Part shown: positions 8,156 through 16,148 of the stretch, in pieces | How positions within the stretch are numbered: position 1 is the stretch's first letter | How the letters are laid out: every line of letters starts with the position of its first letter | Assembly: GCA_003599195.1 (NCBI GenBank) | Contig: QZIZ01000083.1 | Span: 1 to 46,703, forward strand | Reading direction: 5' to 3' | Length of the DNA: 46,703 nt | DNA from: Deltaproteobacteria bacterium | GTDB lineage: Bacteria > Desulfobacterota > Desulfobaccia > Desulfobaccales > 0-14-0-80-60-11 | Position numbers and translations under genes: made by a program | The notes under the pieces: model-generated | Database searches by the model: none | The model's input: the letters and a program-made list of their open reading frames with translations, nothing else | Told to the model about the DNA's origin: nothing

Positions 8156-8566
8156 ATGGCGGTTATGAGCACCGGAATCGAGAAGCCTTTACCCAAGGGG
8201 ATGCCCAACTGCTTAAAGAAAAGGCGTCTTCTGAACGAAAAAGAATTAAGCCCCGATCTTTGCCGGGAGTATGGAGAAAAATTCCTGGCCCTGGGCTGGC
8301 TGGAAGACGCCCTGGAGTTCTTTCTCAAAGGCAATTATCAGGAGGGCGTAGATAAAATCAAGGCCCATTGTCTGGAAAGCGGCGATGCCTACCTGCTGGG
8401 CCGGATCGTCAAACAAGGCGACCCGGAACTCTGGCGCCGAGTGGCCGATAAGGCCCTGGAACTGGGCAAGCTGCGATTCGCCCGCCGGGCCCTGGAGACG
8501 GCCGGTGAGAAAGAAAAGGCCGCGGCCTTGGATTTCCCGCCGGCAGGAGAGGAGACTCTCCATTAA
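8156..8566 (+). CDS. Small TPR-like helical protein upstream of a J-protein
   Basis: The 136-residue product is soluble and helical, with segments such as YGEKFLALGWLEDALEFFLKGNYQEG and ALELGKLRFARRALE that look like divergent tetratricopeptide helices. I do not recognise a family. The start is uncertain: ATG at 8156 and ATG at 8165 are in frame, and neither has a strong ribosome site. The J-protein begins 9 nt after its stop, so the two are cotranscribed, and a role as a co-chaperone adaptor is a reasonable inference. Confidence 0.7.
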   Translation: MAVMSTGIEKPLPKGMPNCLKKRRLLNEKELSPDLCREYGEKFLALGWLEDALEFFLKGNYQEGVDKIKAHCLESGDAYLLGRIVKQGDPELWRRVADKALELGKLRFARRALETAGEKEKAAALDFPPAGEETLH

Positions 8567-8575
8567 CTTATTGTC

Positions 8576-9601
8576 ATGGCAACCTTGGAAGATTACCGCA
8601 TTTTAGGGGTTTCCCCCCGGGCCACCTGGGAGGAAATCCAGCGCCGTTTCCGGACCCTGGCCTGGCAGTACCATCCGGATCACCATCCCGAAAATCCGGA
8701 TGCTGCGGCCCAATTCCGCCGCCTGGCGGAGGCCTATGAGGCCCTGCACCGGATTAAGAGCAAACCCCGGGCTGCAGCCCAGAAATATGTGCGGCCCCGG
8801 TTCCGCAACAAGCAACAGATTTTCGAAGAATTTTTCGGGATCGAACGCCCCGGCTCCCCTTTGCAGCAATCCTCCGGAGCCGATTTCCGTTATGATCTGC
8901 AGATTTCCTTCCTGGCCGCCATCCGGGGTCTGGAAACCGAGATCCAGGTGCCCCGGGACATGGGCTGCCGCCACTGCCGCAGTACCGGGACGGTCCCGGG
9001 CAGCGGCCATCAAGAATGTCCCGACTGCCAGGGCCGGGGCCGCAAGGGAGGTCCGGGGCTGCTGCGGTTCGGCCCTCTTTGCGGACGCTGCCAGGGGCGG
9101 GGCAAAACCGCCACCCAGGCCTGCCCTCATTGCCAGGGGGAGGGCTACCTGTGGCTAAACACCCGCTATCATCTGCGCATTCCCCCGGGAATCGTGGACG
9201 GGTCCAGGCTGCAACTCGCCGGGGGAGGCGGCCAGGGCTTTCAGAATGGACCGCCGGGTAATCTGGAAGTGATCATTCATGTGGAGCCCCATTTCTTCTT
9301 TTCCCGGAAGGGCAATGATATCCATTGCCGATTGCCCGTATCCTTTGCCCAGGCCGCGTTGGGAGGCAAGGTGAGCGTCCCGTCCCTGGACGGCTACCGG
9401 ACCCTGAACCTTCCTCGGGGCACCCAAAGCGGCAAGGTCTTCCGGCTCCCCGGGGGCGGGGTTCCGGGTGGTCTTCAGCAGCCGGCTGGAGACCAGATAG
9501 TGGAAGTGGTGGTCACCACGCCCGCGGCCCTGAGCCCGGGTCAGAGGGCGATTTTAGAGGAATTTGCCGATTTGGAGCGGGAGCAATTGACAGGGGCTTG
9601 A
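8576..9601 (+). CDS. DnaJ-like co-chaperone with zinc-finger domain, no G/F region
   Basis: The 341-residue protein has an N-terminal J domain (about 1-60) with the HPD motif at 33-35, which stimulates DnaK ATPase. The central cysteine-rich domain (about 130-195) has four CxxC units (CRHC, CPDC, CGRC, CPHC), enough for two zinc sites. It ends with the two substrate-binding beta domains typical of DnaJ. The Gly/Phe-rich linker of class A J-proteins is replaced by a short basic linker, so this is probably a specialised paralogue rather than the main DnaJ. It lies between the helical protein at 8156 and moaC (next start 1 nt after the stop), in a run of close genes up to 10488. Confidence 0.9.
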   Translation: MATLEDYRILGVSPRATWEEIQRRFRTLAWQYHPDHHPENPDAAAQFRRLAEAYEALHRIKSKPRAAAQKYVRPRFRNKQQIFEEFFGIERPGSPLQQSSGADFRYDLQISFLAAIRGLETEIQVPRDMGCRHCRSTGTVPGSGHQECPDCQGRGRKGGPGLLRFGPLCGRCQGRGKTATQACPHCQGEGYLWLNTRYHLRIPPGIVDGSRLQLAGGGGQGFQNGPPGNLEVIIHVEPHFFFSRKGNDIHCRLPVSFAQAALGGKVSVPSLDGYRTLNLPRGTQSGKVFRLPGGGVPGGLQQPAGDQIVEVVVTTPAALSPGQRAILEEFADLEREQLTGA

Positions 9602-9602
9602 T

Positions 9603-10136
9603 ATGTGTAATTTCACGCACTTAGACGAGCAAGGCCAACTGCGCATGGTGGACGTCGGGGACAAACCCCCCACCGAGCGCCGGGCCGCGGCCAGTTGCCG
9701 GGTGCGGGTGGGCCCCAAGATCTTCCCTCTTCTGATGTCCGGACGCCTGCCCAAGGGGGATGTCTGGGCCGCCGCCCGCCTGGCGGGCATCATGGCGGCC
9801 AAGAACACGGCCCAGCTTATCCCCTTGTGCCATACCCTGCCCTTAAGCGGCGTCGACATCGAATTCACCCCCAATCCGGAAGACAACGCCGTGGTCATCT
9901 GCGCCCGGGTGCGCACTTTTGCCAGCACCGGCGTGGAGATGGAGGCCCTTACGGCCGCCGCGGTCGCGGCCCTCACCGTCTATGACATGTGCAAGGCCGT
10001 GGACCGGGGGGTGATTATTGAGACATTGCAACTGGAAGAAAAAAGCGGCGGCGCTAGCGGGGAATATATCCGCGCGAGCAATCCTGCGAAAAATTTGGTA
10101 GAATCGGAAAAGGTTGGAGTTGGTAATGGAACCTGA
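9603..10136 (+). CDS. moaC: Cyclic pyranopterin monophosphate synthase MoaC
   Basis: The 177-residue protein carries the MoaC signatures LIPLCHTLPL (72-81) and VEMEALTAAAVAALTVYDMCKAVD (111-134 in two blocks). Asp128 and Lys131 fall at the same numbers as the catalytic residues of the E. coli enzyme. It converts the MoaA product into cyclic pyranopterin monophosphate for molybdenum/tungsten cofactor synthesis in the cytoplasm. No other moa gene is in the window. Its 3' end overlaps the next gene by 11 nt. Confidence 0.96.
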   Translation: MCNFTHLDEQGQLRMVDVGDKPPTERRAAASCRVRVGPKIFPLLMSGRLPKGDVWAAARLAGIMAAKNTAQLIPLCHTLPLSGVDIEFTPNPEDNAVVICARVRTFASTGVEMEALTAAAVAALTVYDMCKAVDRGVIIETLQLEEKSGGASGEYIRASNPAKNLVESEKVGVGNGT

Positions 10137-10488
10137 TCGTATTGAATTCTTCCGCCTGCTTTTGCATCAGCGGCTGGCCGACCTGTTGGGTGAGGCCGAT
10201 AAGACCCGGACGGACATGACCGGCGCGGCTTCCCCTTTCCCCGATCCCACGGACCGGGCCGCCCTGGAAACCGACCGCAATTTCACCCTGCGCATCCGGG
10301 ACCGGGAGCGCAAACTGATCACCAAAATCCGGGAAGCCATCGAGCGCCTGGAGGCCGGCACTTACGGCTATTGCGAGATCTGCGGCGGCGAGATCAGCGA
10401 AAAGCGTCTCATAGCCCGGCCGGTGACCACCATGTGCATCGCCTGCAAATCCCGGCAGGAGGCCCTGGAGCGGTCCCGGGGCCATTAA
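10126..10488 (+). CDS. DksA/TraR-family RNA polymerase-binding protein
   Basis: The ATG at 10126 with GGAG at 10116 gives 120 residues; a TTG at 10114 is less likely. A coiled-coil N-terminal part carries the tip motif DPTDRA (DxxDxA), the residues DksA inserts into the RNA polymerase secondary channel. The C-terminal zinc finger is intact (CEIC and CIAC, about residues 85-106). Members adjust rRNA and stress promoters together with ppGpp. The gene overlaps moaC by 11 nt, so it is translated from the same message. At 120 residues it is shorter than E. coli DksA (151), as is common in this phylum. Confidence 0.92.
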   Translation: MEPDRIEFFRLLLHQRLADLLGEADKTRTDMTGAASPFPDPTDRAALETDRNFTLRIRDRERKLITKIREAIERLEAGTYGYCEICGGEISEKRLIARPVTTMCIACKSRQEALERSRGH

Positions 10489-10669
10489 AAACCGGTTTTC
10501 GGTTTGCGGTTAAAAGATTCATAACTTCTCCCAAAGTAAACAGATAATTTTCTCATTTGAATCAGCTTCAGGTATCCCTATCTTCCTCTCTTAAACCATG
10601 CTTAACCTGTAACAGATCGACTGGCCGATTTTCTTTACCGAAAACTGAAAACCGAAAACCGTCCTTTTT

Positions 10670-11734
10670 ATGACCCATCCCCCGGACCTGAAAGAATTCA
10701 CCCTGGAAGAACTGGAGCAGCTTATGGCCTCCTGGGGCCAATCCCGGTACCGGGCCCGCCAGGTGGCTAAATGGCTCTATAAGGGCGTGGCCGACTTCCA
10801 GGAGATGACGGATATCGCCCGGGGCTTCCGGGAGGAATTGACCCGGCAGGCCCGGATCGGCCGCTTGCCGGTAGTCAAGCGGCAGGAGGCCGCGGACGGC
10901 ACCCGCAAGCTGCTCCTGGCCCTGGAAGACGGCAATCGCATCGAAGCGGTGCTCATCCCCGAACGGGATCATGCCACCTTGTGCCTCTCCAGCCAGGTGG
11001 GGTGCGCCCAGGGGTGCGCTTTCTGCCTCACCGCCCAACGGGGCTTCGTCCGCAACCTGACGGCCGGGGAGATGGTCAACCAGGTGCTGGCCGCCCGGGC
11101 CTTGCTGCCGCCAAACCTGCCGCTCACCAACCTGGTCTTCATGGGCATGGGGGAGCCCCTGGCCAATTTTGCCGCGGTCACCAAGGCCTTGACCATCATC
11201 ACCGCGGCCTGGGGCCTCAATTTTTCCCCCCGGCGCATTACCGTCTCCACCGTGGGCCTGGCCCCCTTGATCCCCCGCCTGGGGCAGGAAGTGCGGTGCA
11301 ACCTCACCATCTCCCTGAACGCCCCGGATGACGCCCTCCGGAGCCGCCTCATGCCGGTCAACCGCCGCTATCCCCTGGAGGCGCTGCTGCAGGCCTGCCG
11401 GGATTTTCCCCTGCCCCGGCACCGCCGCATCACCTTTGCCTACGTGCTCCTGAAAGACCTCAACGACCAGCCGGCCCAGGCCCGGCAATTGGCCCGGCTG
11501 CTTCAGGGCCTGCGGGTGAAGATCAACCTCATCCCTTTCAACCCCCACGCCCGCCTGCCCTTCGCGCCGCCTCCGGAAAGCCGCATCCTGGAATTTCAGG
11601 AGATCCTGCGGGAAAAAAATTACGCGGTCTTTATCCGGGAGTCCCGGGGCCAGGAAATCGCGGCAGCCTGCGGCCATTTGGTGGGGGAGGACGGGGAGGC
11701 AGTGGCCAGTGGTCAGGGGTCAGGAGCCAGTTAA
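10670..11734 (+). CDS. rlmN: Dual-specificity 23S rRNA/tRNA adenine-C2 methyltransferase RlmN
   Basis: The 354-residue radical-SAM enzyme has the CxxxCxxC cluster motif at Cys112, Cys116 and Cys119, the VFMGMGEPLANF segment, and the C-terminal catalytic Cys334 in AAACGHL that forms the covalent RNA intermediate. It methylates C2 of A2503 in 23S rRNA and A37 of some tRNAs. The last residues (about 345-354, Ser/Gly rich) come from a dispersed repeat of the GTGGTCAGGGGTCAGGA type that supplies the stop codon. The natural tail may once have ended elsewhere; catalysis should not be affected. Confidence 0.96.
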   Translation: MTHPPDLKEFTLEELEQLMASWGQSRYRARQVAKWLYKGVADFQEMTDIARGFREELTRQARIGRLPVVKRQEAADGTRKLLLALEDGNRIEAVLIPERDHATLCLSSQVGCAQGCAFCLTAQRGFVRNLTAGEMVNQVLAARALLPPNLPLTNLVFMGMGEPLANFAAVTKALTIITAAWGLNFSPRRITVSTVGLAPLIPRLGQEVRCNLTISLNAPDDALRSRLMPVNRRYPLEALLQACRDFPLPRHRRITFAYVLLKDLNDQPAQARQLARLLQGLRVKINLIPFNPHARLPFAPPPESRILEFQEILREKNYAVFIRESRGQEIAAACGHLVGEDGEAVASGQGSGAS

Positions 11735-11914
11735 AAGTTCAAAGTTCAAGGTTCAAGGTTAAGGATTAGGCAAGCCTTGACATTTCATCCAAGCTGATTT
11801 GTGTAAAGATTCTTTATAGAGTGCCGAAAGTCTCTTCCTTTTATTCCCTCTCCCCCAAGGGGGGGAGAGGGCTAGGGCGAGGGGGGGTTGAAAAAATCTT
11901 TTTGCAGCAAATAT
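11732..11914. repeat. Dispersed repeats downstream of rlmN
   Basis: A GTTCAAAGTTCAAGGTTCAA phrase lies at 11736-11760, and a CCCTCTCCCCC / GGGGGGAGAGGG hairpin with a following CTAGGGCGAGGGG lies at 11847-11890. No gene is visible between the rlmN stop and the terminator at 11915. Confidence 0.65.
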
Positions 11915-11947
11915 AAAAAAGGCAGGGTTGTGAGCCCTGCCTTTTTT
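11915..11947. terminator. Bidirectional rho-independent terminator
   Basis: A perfect stem (AAAAAAGGCAGGG / CCCTGCCTTTTTT) with a 7-nt loop. The A-run and T-run on the two sides let it work on both strands, which suits the convergent genes rlmN (+) and the lipoprotein at 12058 (-). Confidence 0.88.
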
Positions 11948-12057
11948 ATCTCATCTTAACAAGTTCTTACGAGCCTTGGCCCAATCATACATCCTGGAAT
12001 TGCAGGAAACCGGTCCCAACCTTGAACTTTGAACCTTGAACTTTGAACAGTTCTAAC

Positions 12058-12447
12058 TCAATGCACCCTCTTCCACGGGTCATCCGGGGCCCCGGCGCCC
12101 TCCGGGCGCTCCACCGCCATCCGGTAAGACAGTTTGCCGATGCCCTCCAGGCGCCCCTGTTTAAAGACCAGGGGGGTGTAACCGTTGCGCACGGTATTCC
12201 CACCTTCGTAATCCATGGAATGGGTCAGGTAGAAATAAAAAACATAGCGCCCGCCCCGGTAATCCCCCGATTCCTTAATACCGGGCGGGCCCATGATGCC
12301 TTCCACTTCGGAGATGGACATGCCCAACTGCAATTCCTGCAGTCTCATGTAAGAAGACCACATCGGTTTCTCGAATCGGGGAAAGAGCACCTGATTGCAG
12401 CCGACCACCAACAGCCCCAGCACTAAAACCAACCGCAGCCAAACCAT
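12058..12447 (-). CDS. BamE/SmpA-OmlA-like lipoprotein
   Basis: The ATG at 12447 gives 129 residues with a lipoprotein signal ending in VVGC (Cys17); an ATG at 12483 would extend the N-terminus by 12 residues. After the lipid anchor, a segment LQLGMSISEVEGIMGPPG matches the characteristic helix-turn start of the SmpA/OmlA (BamE) fold, followed by strands (RYVFYFYLT). It is probably an outer-membrane-associated lipoprotein. It may or may not be part of the BAM complex, since this fold is shared by several unrelated lipoproteins. The 3' end faces rlmN. A GTTCAAAGTTCAAGG repeat lies just downstream (12018-12050). Confidence 0.72.
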   Translation of the reverse strand: MVWLRLVLVLGLLVVGCNQVLFPRFEKPMWSSYMRLQELQLGMSISEVEGIMGPPGIKESGDYRGGRYVFYFYLTHSMDYEGGNTVRNGYTPLVFKQGRLEGIGKLSYRMAVERPEGAGAPDDPWKRVH

Positions 12448-12582
12448 GAAGACCCCCCACTTGAATGCCCCCAATATAGTCACCCGCTAAGAATCAGTCA
12501 ATAAAAAGACATGGGTGCGGAAATATTGACGGGTTTTTCCGGGATGGCCGGAATTGGAAAACGCGATGCAGGAAATAATCAA

Positions 12583-12608
12583 GGAGGGTGGGCTGACACC
12601 CACCCTCC
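12583..12608. terminator. Perfect 10-bp hairpin in a gene-free spacer
   Basis: GGAGGGTGGG and CCCACCCTCC form a perfect stem with a 6-nt loop. The run that follows is only weakly T-rich on the minus strand (TTGATTATTT), so terminator function is uncertain. The surrounding 12484-12705 has no credible gene. Confidence 0.5.
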
Positions 12609-12705
12609 TCGATTCTTTGGCGAACCTCTACGGCAACATCTGCCGCCCGCGGCAATTTTTGCCCGCTAACAGGAAAAATCTGCCGGTAACCTGCCGGTCT
12701 TTTCC

Positions 12706-12888
12706 TTACATAGCCTGTTCCAGAGGTTCTTCGTAAGGAATCGGATCGTTGGTGGCCCGCTCCCGGTAAAAGTGTTTAAGGCGCTTGCGGATACTGCTTC
12801 CCTCATTGCCCATCTGGGACAGGATGTGTTCCGTCAGAGGGGTTAATTCCTCATGAGCCATTACCATGGTGCGTTTATTCCGCTTCAT
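12706..12888 (-). CDS. Small basic helical protein, unknown function
   Basis: The ATG at 12888 has a good ribosome site (GAGGGG 6 nt upstream) and gives 60 residues. The frame is open much further upstream (to 13269) only because it runs through a repeat and antisense to the amidotransferase gene, so the short form is the credible one. The product is charged and helical (SSIRKRLKHFYRERATND), with a PIPYEEP end. I do not recognise it. It is the last gene on this strand before the BamE-like lipoprotein. Confidence 0.5.
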   Translation of the reverse strand: MKRNKRTMVMAHEELTPLTEHILSQMGNEGSSIRKRLKHFYRERATNDPIPYEEPLEQAM

Positions 12889-12993
12889 TCCGGTCCCCTC
12901 CAAATGAATTTTCCTGGAATATCCTTCAAGATTAATGCCAAGTCTTCGAATATTTATCCAAGGGGGGAGAATGAAGATGAATTCCTGTTCGGG

Positions 12994-13073
12994 AAAGTTC
13001 AAAGTTCGAGGTTCAAAGTTCAAAGTTCTTGTAGTTTGCGCCTCGCTGAAACCTTGAACCTTGAACTCTTCAA
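12994..13073. repeat. GTTCAAAGTTC-type phrase repeats as an imperfect inverted pair
   Basis: A run of AAAGTTCAAAGTTCGAGGTTCAAA type (about 12997-13026) is followed by the reverse-sense phrase TTGAACCTTGAACTC (about 13053-13068). Together they can fold back. The same phrases recur at 11736, 12018, 20385 and 33414. Confidence 0.7.
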
Positions 13074-13081
13074 ACCAGCGA

Positions 13082-13807
13082 TCAGGCCAATTGCAGGAAA
13101 TTCCGAATGAATTGGCGAAAGAGCCGGCCCATGGTCTCTTCGGCGGCCAGCGCGGCTTTGAGCATGGTCTGGGGGTCGGCTCCGCTGCCATCCAGGGCCC
13201 AAGCGCCGTCACGCTCCAGCCACTTCCGGACATCCCCTGATCCGGCGTGATTGTCATATTGAAGCCCAACTACCCTGGGATTATCCGCCAGGCCCAGGGC
13301 CTCCACCGGCGCTGCGGGGGATTGCGCCAAAATTTCCACCCCCGGCGGCAGGGGCGGCAACACCCCCTGGCCGTGCCATTTGAACAGATCCAGGGCTGCG
13401 GGCAAGCCCTTAAATGCTGGGTGGGCCACGCCCGCGGGGGTCAGCTCCCCGGTGATGAACCCTACGGATTTCTTGGGCAGAGGACCCACGTTGCAGCCCA
13501 ATACGTGCCCCAGCAGTTGGTGGCCCAGACAGAACCCGAGATAGGCCTTGCCCCCGGCGATTACCTCCCGGATGGCTTTTTTCAAGGGGCGCAAGTAAGG
13601 AAATTGTACCTCTTCATCCACATTGGGGGAGCCCCCGAGAACGATCATGCCGGTAAAAGGGTCCAGGGAAGGCACGGGTTCATGCCAGGCCTCCAGGACC
13701 CGGTAACTCACCTCACACTCGGCCAGGGCCGCCCGCAGATGCGCGCCCGGCCCCTCCCAGTCCATGTGCTGGACCATGAGAAAATTCTGCCCTTTCGCCA
13801 TTGCCAC
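13082..13807 (-). CDS. Class I glutamine amidotransferase-like protein with an altered catalytic dyad
   Basis: The 241-residue protein has the class I GATase fold, with the nucleophile elbow GFCLGHQLLG (Cys93) and a KWHGQG segment, as in GMP-synthase-like stand-alone GATases. The block that usually reads QFHPE, holding the catalytic His and Glu, here reads QYDNH (183-187). The canonical dyad is therefore missing or rearranged. It could use other residues, act on a gamma-glutamyl substrate in another way, or be a non-catalytic relative. It probably has its own promoter in the spacer shared with pgeF. The encoded C-terminus (QFIRNFLQLA) ends near a repeat cluster. Confidence 0.85.
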   Translation of the reverse strand: MAMAKGQNFLMVQHMDWEGPGAHLRAALAECEVSYRVLEAWHEPVPSLDPFTGMIVLGGSPNVDEEVQFPYLRPLKKAIREVIAGGKAYLGFCLGHQLLGHVLGCNVGPLPKKSVGFITGELTPAGVAHPAFKGLPAALDLFKWHGQGVLPPLPPGVEILAQSPAAPVEALGLADNPRVVGLQYDNHAGSGDVRKWLERDGAWALDGSGADPQTMLKAALAAEETMGRLFRQFIRNFLQLA

Positions 13808-13908
13808 CTCCCAATATTGCGTCTTGCTTTGCGACTTTGCGTCTTTGCGTGAGGTCTATCTTTTCTGGATGGGTATGCTAAATTACGGGGTTAAAGAAAG
13901 GAACGCTG

Positions 13909-14679
13909 ATGCCCTTTGATTTGGAGCAACCTGGCGGTCTCCCCAGCTACCGATCCTCCCTCCTGGCCGCGTTTCCGGAAGTGGTCCACGGCTTTTTCAC
14001 CCGCCTGGGAGGAGTGAGTCCCGGGCCTTACCGGAGCCTCAACCTGAGCTTCGGGGTGGGAGACCAAGGCCCCCTGGTAGTCCGCAACCGCGAACTGGTG
14101 CGGCAGGCGCTAGGGCTTACGGGCCTGGCCAGCGCCACCCAGGTCCACGGCTGCCGGGAATCCCTGGTCACCGCGGCCAACGCCGCTCCGGACGGAGAGA
14201 TTCCGGACGCGGATATCCTGATCACCCGGCAACCGGGTCTGGGCCTCCTCATCAAACAGGCGGATTGCCAGGCGGTGATGCTTTACGACCCGGTGCGCCG
14301 GGTGGCGGCCAATGTCCATTGCGGCTGGCGGGGCCAGGTTGCCAACATTCTCGGGGAGGCGGTAACCCGGTTGCGGGAAAGGTTCGGCTGCCGGCCGGAA
14401 GATCTGGTGGCGGCCCTGGGCCCCAGCCTGGGGCCCTGCTGCGCGGAATTCCGCCATTACCGCCGGGAATTTCCCGCAGAACTATGGCCTTACCAGGTGC
14501 GGCCCGACTATTTCGATCTCTGGAGCTTAAGCCGGGACCAACTCCTGGCCGCAGGGCTGAAATCCCACTGCATCGATATTGCCGGCATCTGCACCCGTTG
14601 CCGGGAGGATGAGTTCTTTTCCTACCGGCGGGACCGCATCACCGGCCGCCAGGGCGCGGTGATCGGGATTAGGGATTAA
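13909..14679 (+). CDS. pgeF: PgeF/YfiH multicopper-polyphenol-oxidoreductase-fold protein
   Basis: The 256-residue protein has the family signatures GFFTRLGGVSPGPY, ADCQAVMLYDP, HCGWRG and LGPSLGPCC, which supply the metal-binding His and Cys residues. Members are cytosolic; they act on purine nucleosides (phosphorylase/deaminase activity) and correct misincorporated amino acids in peptidoglycan precursors in E. coli. A good AAAGGA ribosome site precedes the ATG. The final codons and stop lie in a GGGATTAGGGATTA phrase, one arm of the repeat at 14655-14735. The gene is divergent from the amidotransferase-like gene. Confidence 0.94.
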   Translation: MPFDLEQPGGLPSYRSSLLAAFPEVVHGFFTRLGGVSPGPYRSLNLSFGVGDQGPLVVRNRELVRQALGLTGLASATQVHGCRESLVTAANAAPDGEIPDADILITRQPGLGLLIKQADCQAVMLYDPVRRVAANVHCGWRGQVANILGEAVTRLRERFGCRPEDLVAALGPSLGPCCAEFRHYRREFPAELWPYQVRPDYFDLWSLSRDQLLAAGLKSHCIDIAGICTRCREDEFFSYRRDRITGRQGAVIGIRD

Positions 14680-14733
14680 AAATATCATTATCCAAAAGCT
14701 CTCTAATCCCTAACCCCTAATCCCTAACCCTTT
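14655..14733. repeat. Telomere-like CCCTAA phrase repeat forming an inverted pair at the end of pgeF
   Basis: GGGATTAGGGATTA (about 14664-14677, containing the pgeF stop) pairs with TAATCCCTAACCCCTAATCCC (about 14704-14724), followed by CCTTTTT. It can act as a terminator for pgeF, and perhaps for the small gene coming from the other side. Confidence 0.7.
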
Positions 14734-14892
14734 TTATCCCTGCGCGGGACCCTGCGGGGATGATCCCTTAAAAAACTTGTCCTTTACGTCGTTGTACAGC
14801 TTTTTGGCGCTTTCCACTGCCTGCTCCACCTGGCGGGGATATTTATAGCCCACAAACACGCCCGCCGCGAATCCCAAAATCACCAGAAACAT
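14734..14892 (-). CDS. Short single-pass membrane protein (52 aa), unknown
   Basis: An ATG at 14892 with an AGAGGA ribosome site opens a 52-codon frame ending in TAA at 14734. The first 16 residues are a membrane helix (MFLVILGFAAGVFVGY), followed by an amphipathic charged helix (VEQAVESAKKLYNDVKDKF) and a Pro/Gly-rich tail. The layout resembles small YtxH-like envelope proteins; I do not recognise a specific family. It lies downstream of the HEAT-repeat gene on the same strand with a 42-nt gap and is likely its operon partner. Confidence 0.7.
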   Translation of the reverse strand: MFLVILGFAAGVFVGYKYPRQVEQAVESAKKLYNDVKDKFFKGSSPQGPAQG

Positions 14893-14934
14893 ATCTCTTA
14901 TCCTCTCTGCATGATGTTATTGTTAAAATTTGCG

Positions 14935-15582
14935 TCAATCCTGGCCTCCCAGGGCCTCCCGGGCCAGGTTGCCCACGGTGGTGCACCCCAGTTGCTCCCG
15001 GTCGTATAGCTCCACCGGAGCGTCGTCCCCTACCAGGCCGGAAAGGGCCTCAGCCAGGCCCGGCGGCTTCACCCGGCCCAGGCACCAGGCCGCCAGGCCC
15101 CGCATCTGGGGGTCCGGGTCCTTCAGGAAGTCGAACACCAGGGGTATGGCTTCATCCAGGACTTCGGGATGGACCTCCCACAAACGCCCCAAGCCCCAAA
15201 GCATAGTCATCCGGGCAAACGGATTTCCCAAAAAGCCGTAAAACATGGGGAGAATATCTTCCACCAGGGGAAGGTGGCGGCGGGCGATCTCTCCCAGGGC
15301 AGCCGCGGCCAGCCAGCCGAAACTGCCGGAGTCCTCATTCAACTGCCAAAGCAGCCGGTTGATGTGCTTCCGCACCTGCTCCGGCTGCGCTGCGGCCACA
15401 TAGCCCATGCCCTCCACCGCCCGCCAATGCAGCAACCTCGTGGGGTCAAACAGGTAGTTCATGAGTTGGCCGGCAACCCCTGCTTCCTGTCCGGCGAGAG
15501 CCGCCAGTGCCGGAAAATCCCCGGCCTGCAGCAGGGCCACGATTTGCTCCCGGAGAGCGCGGCGACTGGCTAGGGCCTTCAT
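14935..15582 (-). CDS. HEAT-repeat protein
   Basis: The 215-residue soluble protein is built of helical pairs with HEAT-type periodicity, for example LLHWRAVEGMGYVAA, GWLAAAALGEIAR, RMTMLWGLGRLWEV and MRGLAAWCLGRV, covering most of the chain. It has no catalytic motif. HEAT proteins act as binding scaffolds; the partner is unknown. It follows ssb on the same strand after a 155-nt gap that contains a GCGGCGG / CCGCCGC nested hairpin (about 15621-15661). Confidence 0.85.
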   Translation of the reverse strand: MKALASRRALREQIVALLQAGDFPALAALAGQEAGVAGQLMNYLFDPTRLLHWRAVEGMGYVAAAQPEQVRKHINRLLWQLNEDSGSFGWLAAAALGEIARRHLPLVEDILPMFYGFLGNPFARMTMLWGLGRLWEVHPEVLDEAIPLVFDFLKDPDPQMRGLAAWCLGRVKPPGLAEALSGLVGDDAPVELYDREQLGCTTVGNLAREALGGQD

Positions 15583-15618
15583 AATGAGGGAGTGCCGGGA
15601 AAAACAGATCCATTTTGA

Positions 15619-15661
15619 CGCGGCGGTTAAGGACCGGCCCCAAGGCCGGATTCCCGCCGCT
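15619..15661 (-). terminator. Nested GC hairpin between ssb and the HEAT gene
   Basis: An outer stem of GCGGCGG with CCGCCGC and an inner perfect CCGGCC/GGCCGG stem. No strong T-run follows on the minus strand, so this may be a repeat or an attenuator rather than a full terminator. Confidence 0.4.
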
Positions 15662-15737
15662 TAAAGGTTCTGGCTGATTATCATGGCGAAGGGCCCGTAG
15701 TCCCTGTCTTTCCCCTGAATACTCCTTACCTGCAAGA

Positions 15738-16148
15738 TTAAAAAGGGATATCGTCTTCCGGGACGCCGCCGGGCGGCGGGCCGAAAGGCGGTTCCGGCTC
15801 CTGCACCCGGTTGCCGGCCCCGGCAAGTCCCAGCATCTGCATGGTATTGGCGATGATGTCGGTGGTGTAGTGCTTCACCCCGTCTTTTTCATAGGACCCG
15901 TATTCCAGCCGGCCCTCGATATAAACCTGCTTGCCTTTAGCGAGATATTGACCGCAAATCTCCGCCAGCTTGCCCCAAGCCGTGATCCGATGCCAGTCGG
16001 TGCGCTCCTGCACGTTGCCCTGGCGGTCTTTAAATTTCTCGGTGGTGGCTATCCTGAACTTGCAGACCGCAGTGCCGCCTGCGGTGTAACGCATCTCCGG
16101 GTCAGCCCCCAGATTTCCCACCAGAATAACCTTATTGACCCCGGCCAT
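15738..16148 (-). CDS. ssb: Single-stranded DNA-binding protein
   Basis: The 136-residue protein has a full OB fold (about 1-105; [56 protein letters not shown]). A short Pro/Gly linker follows, then the acidic C-terminal tip EDDIPF that docks replication and repair proteins such as RecJ. It forms tetramers that coat single-stranded DNA. A strong ribosome site (AGGAGG) precedes the ATG. recJ lies upstream on the same strand, a functional neighbourhood although about 260 nt of repeats separates them. Confidence 0.97.
   Translation of the reverse strand: MAGVNKVILVGNLGADPEMRYTAGGTAVCKFRIATTEKFKDRQGNVQERTDWHRITAWGKLAEICGQYLAKGKQVYIEGRLEYGSYEKDGVKHYTTDIIANTMQMLGLAGAGNRVQEPEPPFGPPPGGVPEDDIPF

Noticed and set aside
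12889..13269. Upstream extension of the small minus-strand gene to 187 codons
   Set aside because: The extension is translated from repeat phrases and from sequence antisense in frame to the amidotransferase gene; the ATG at 12888 has its own ribosome site.
14700..14733. Telomere-like repeat suggesting a linear replicon end
   Set aside because: It is a short tract between ordinary genes that pairs with the end of pgeF, and belongs with the phrase repeats.
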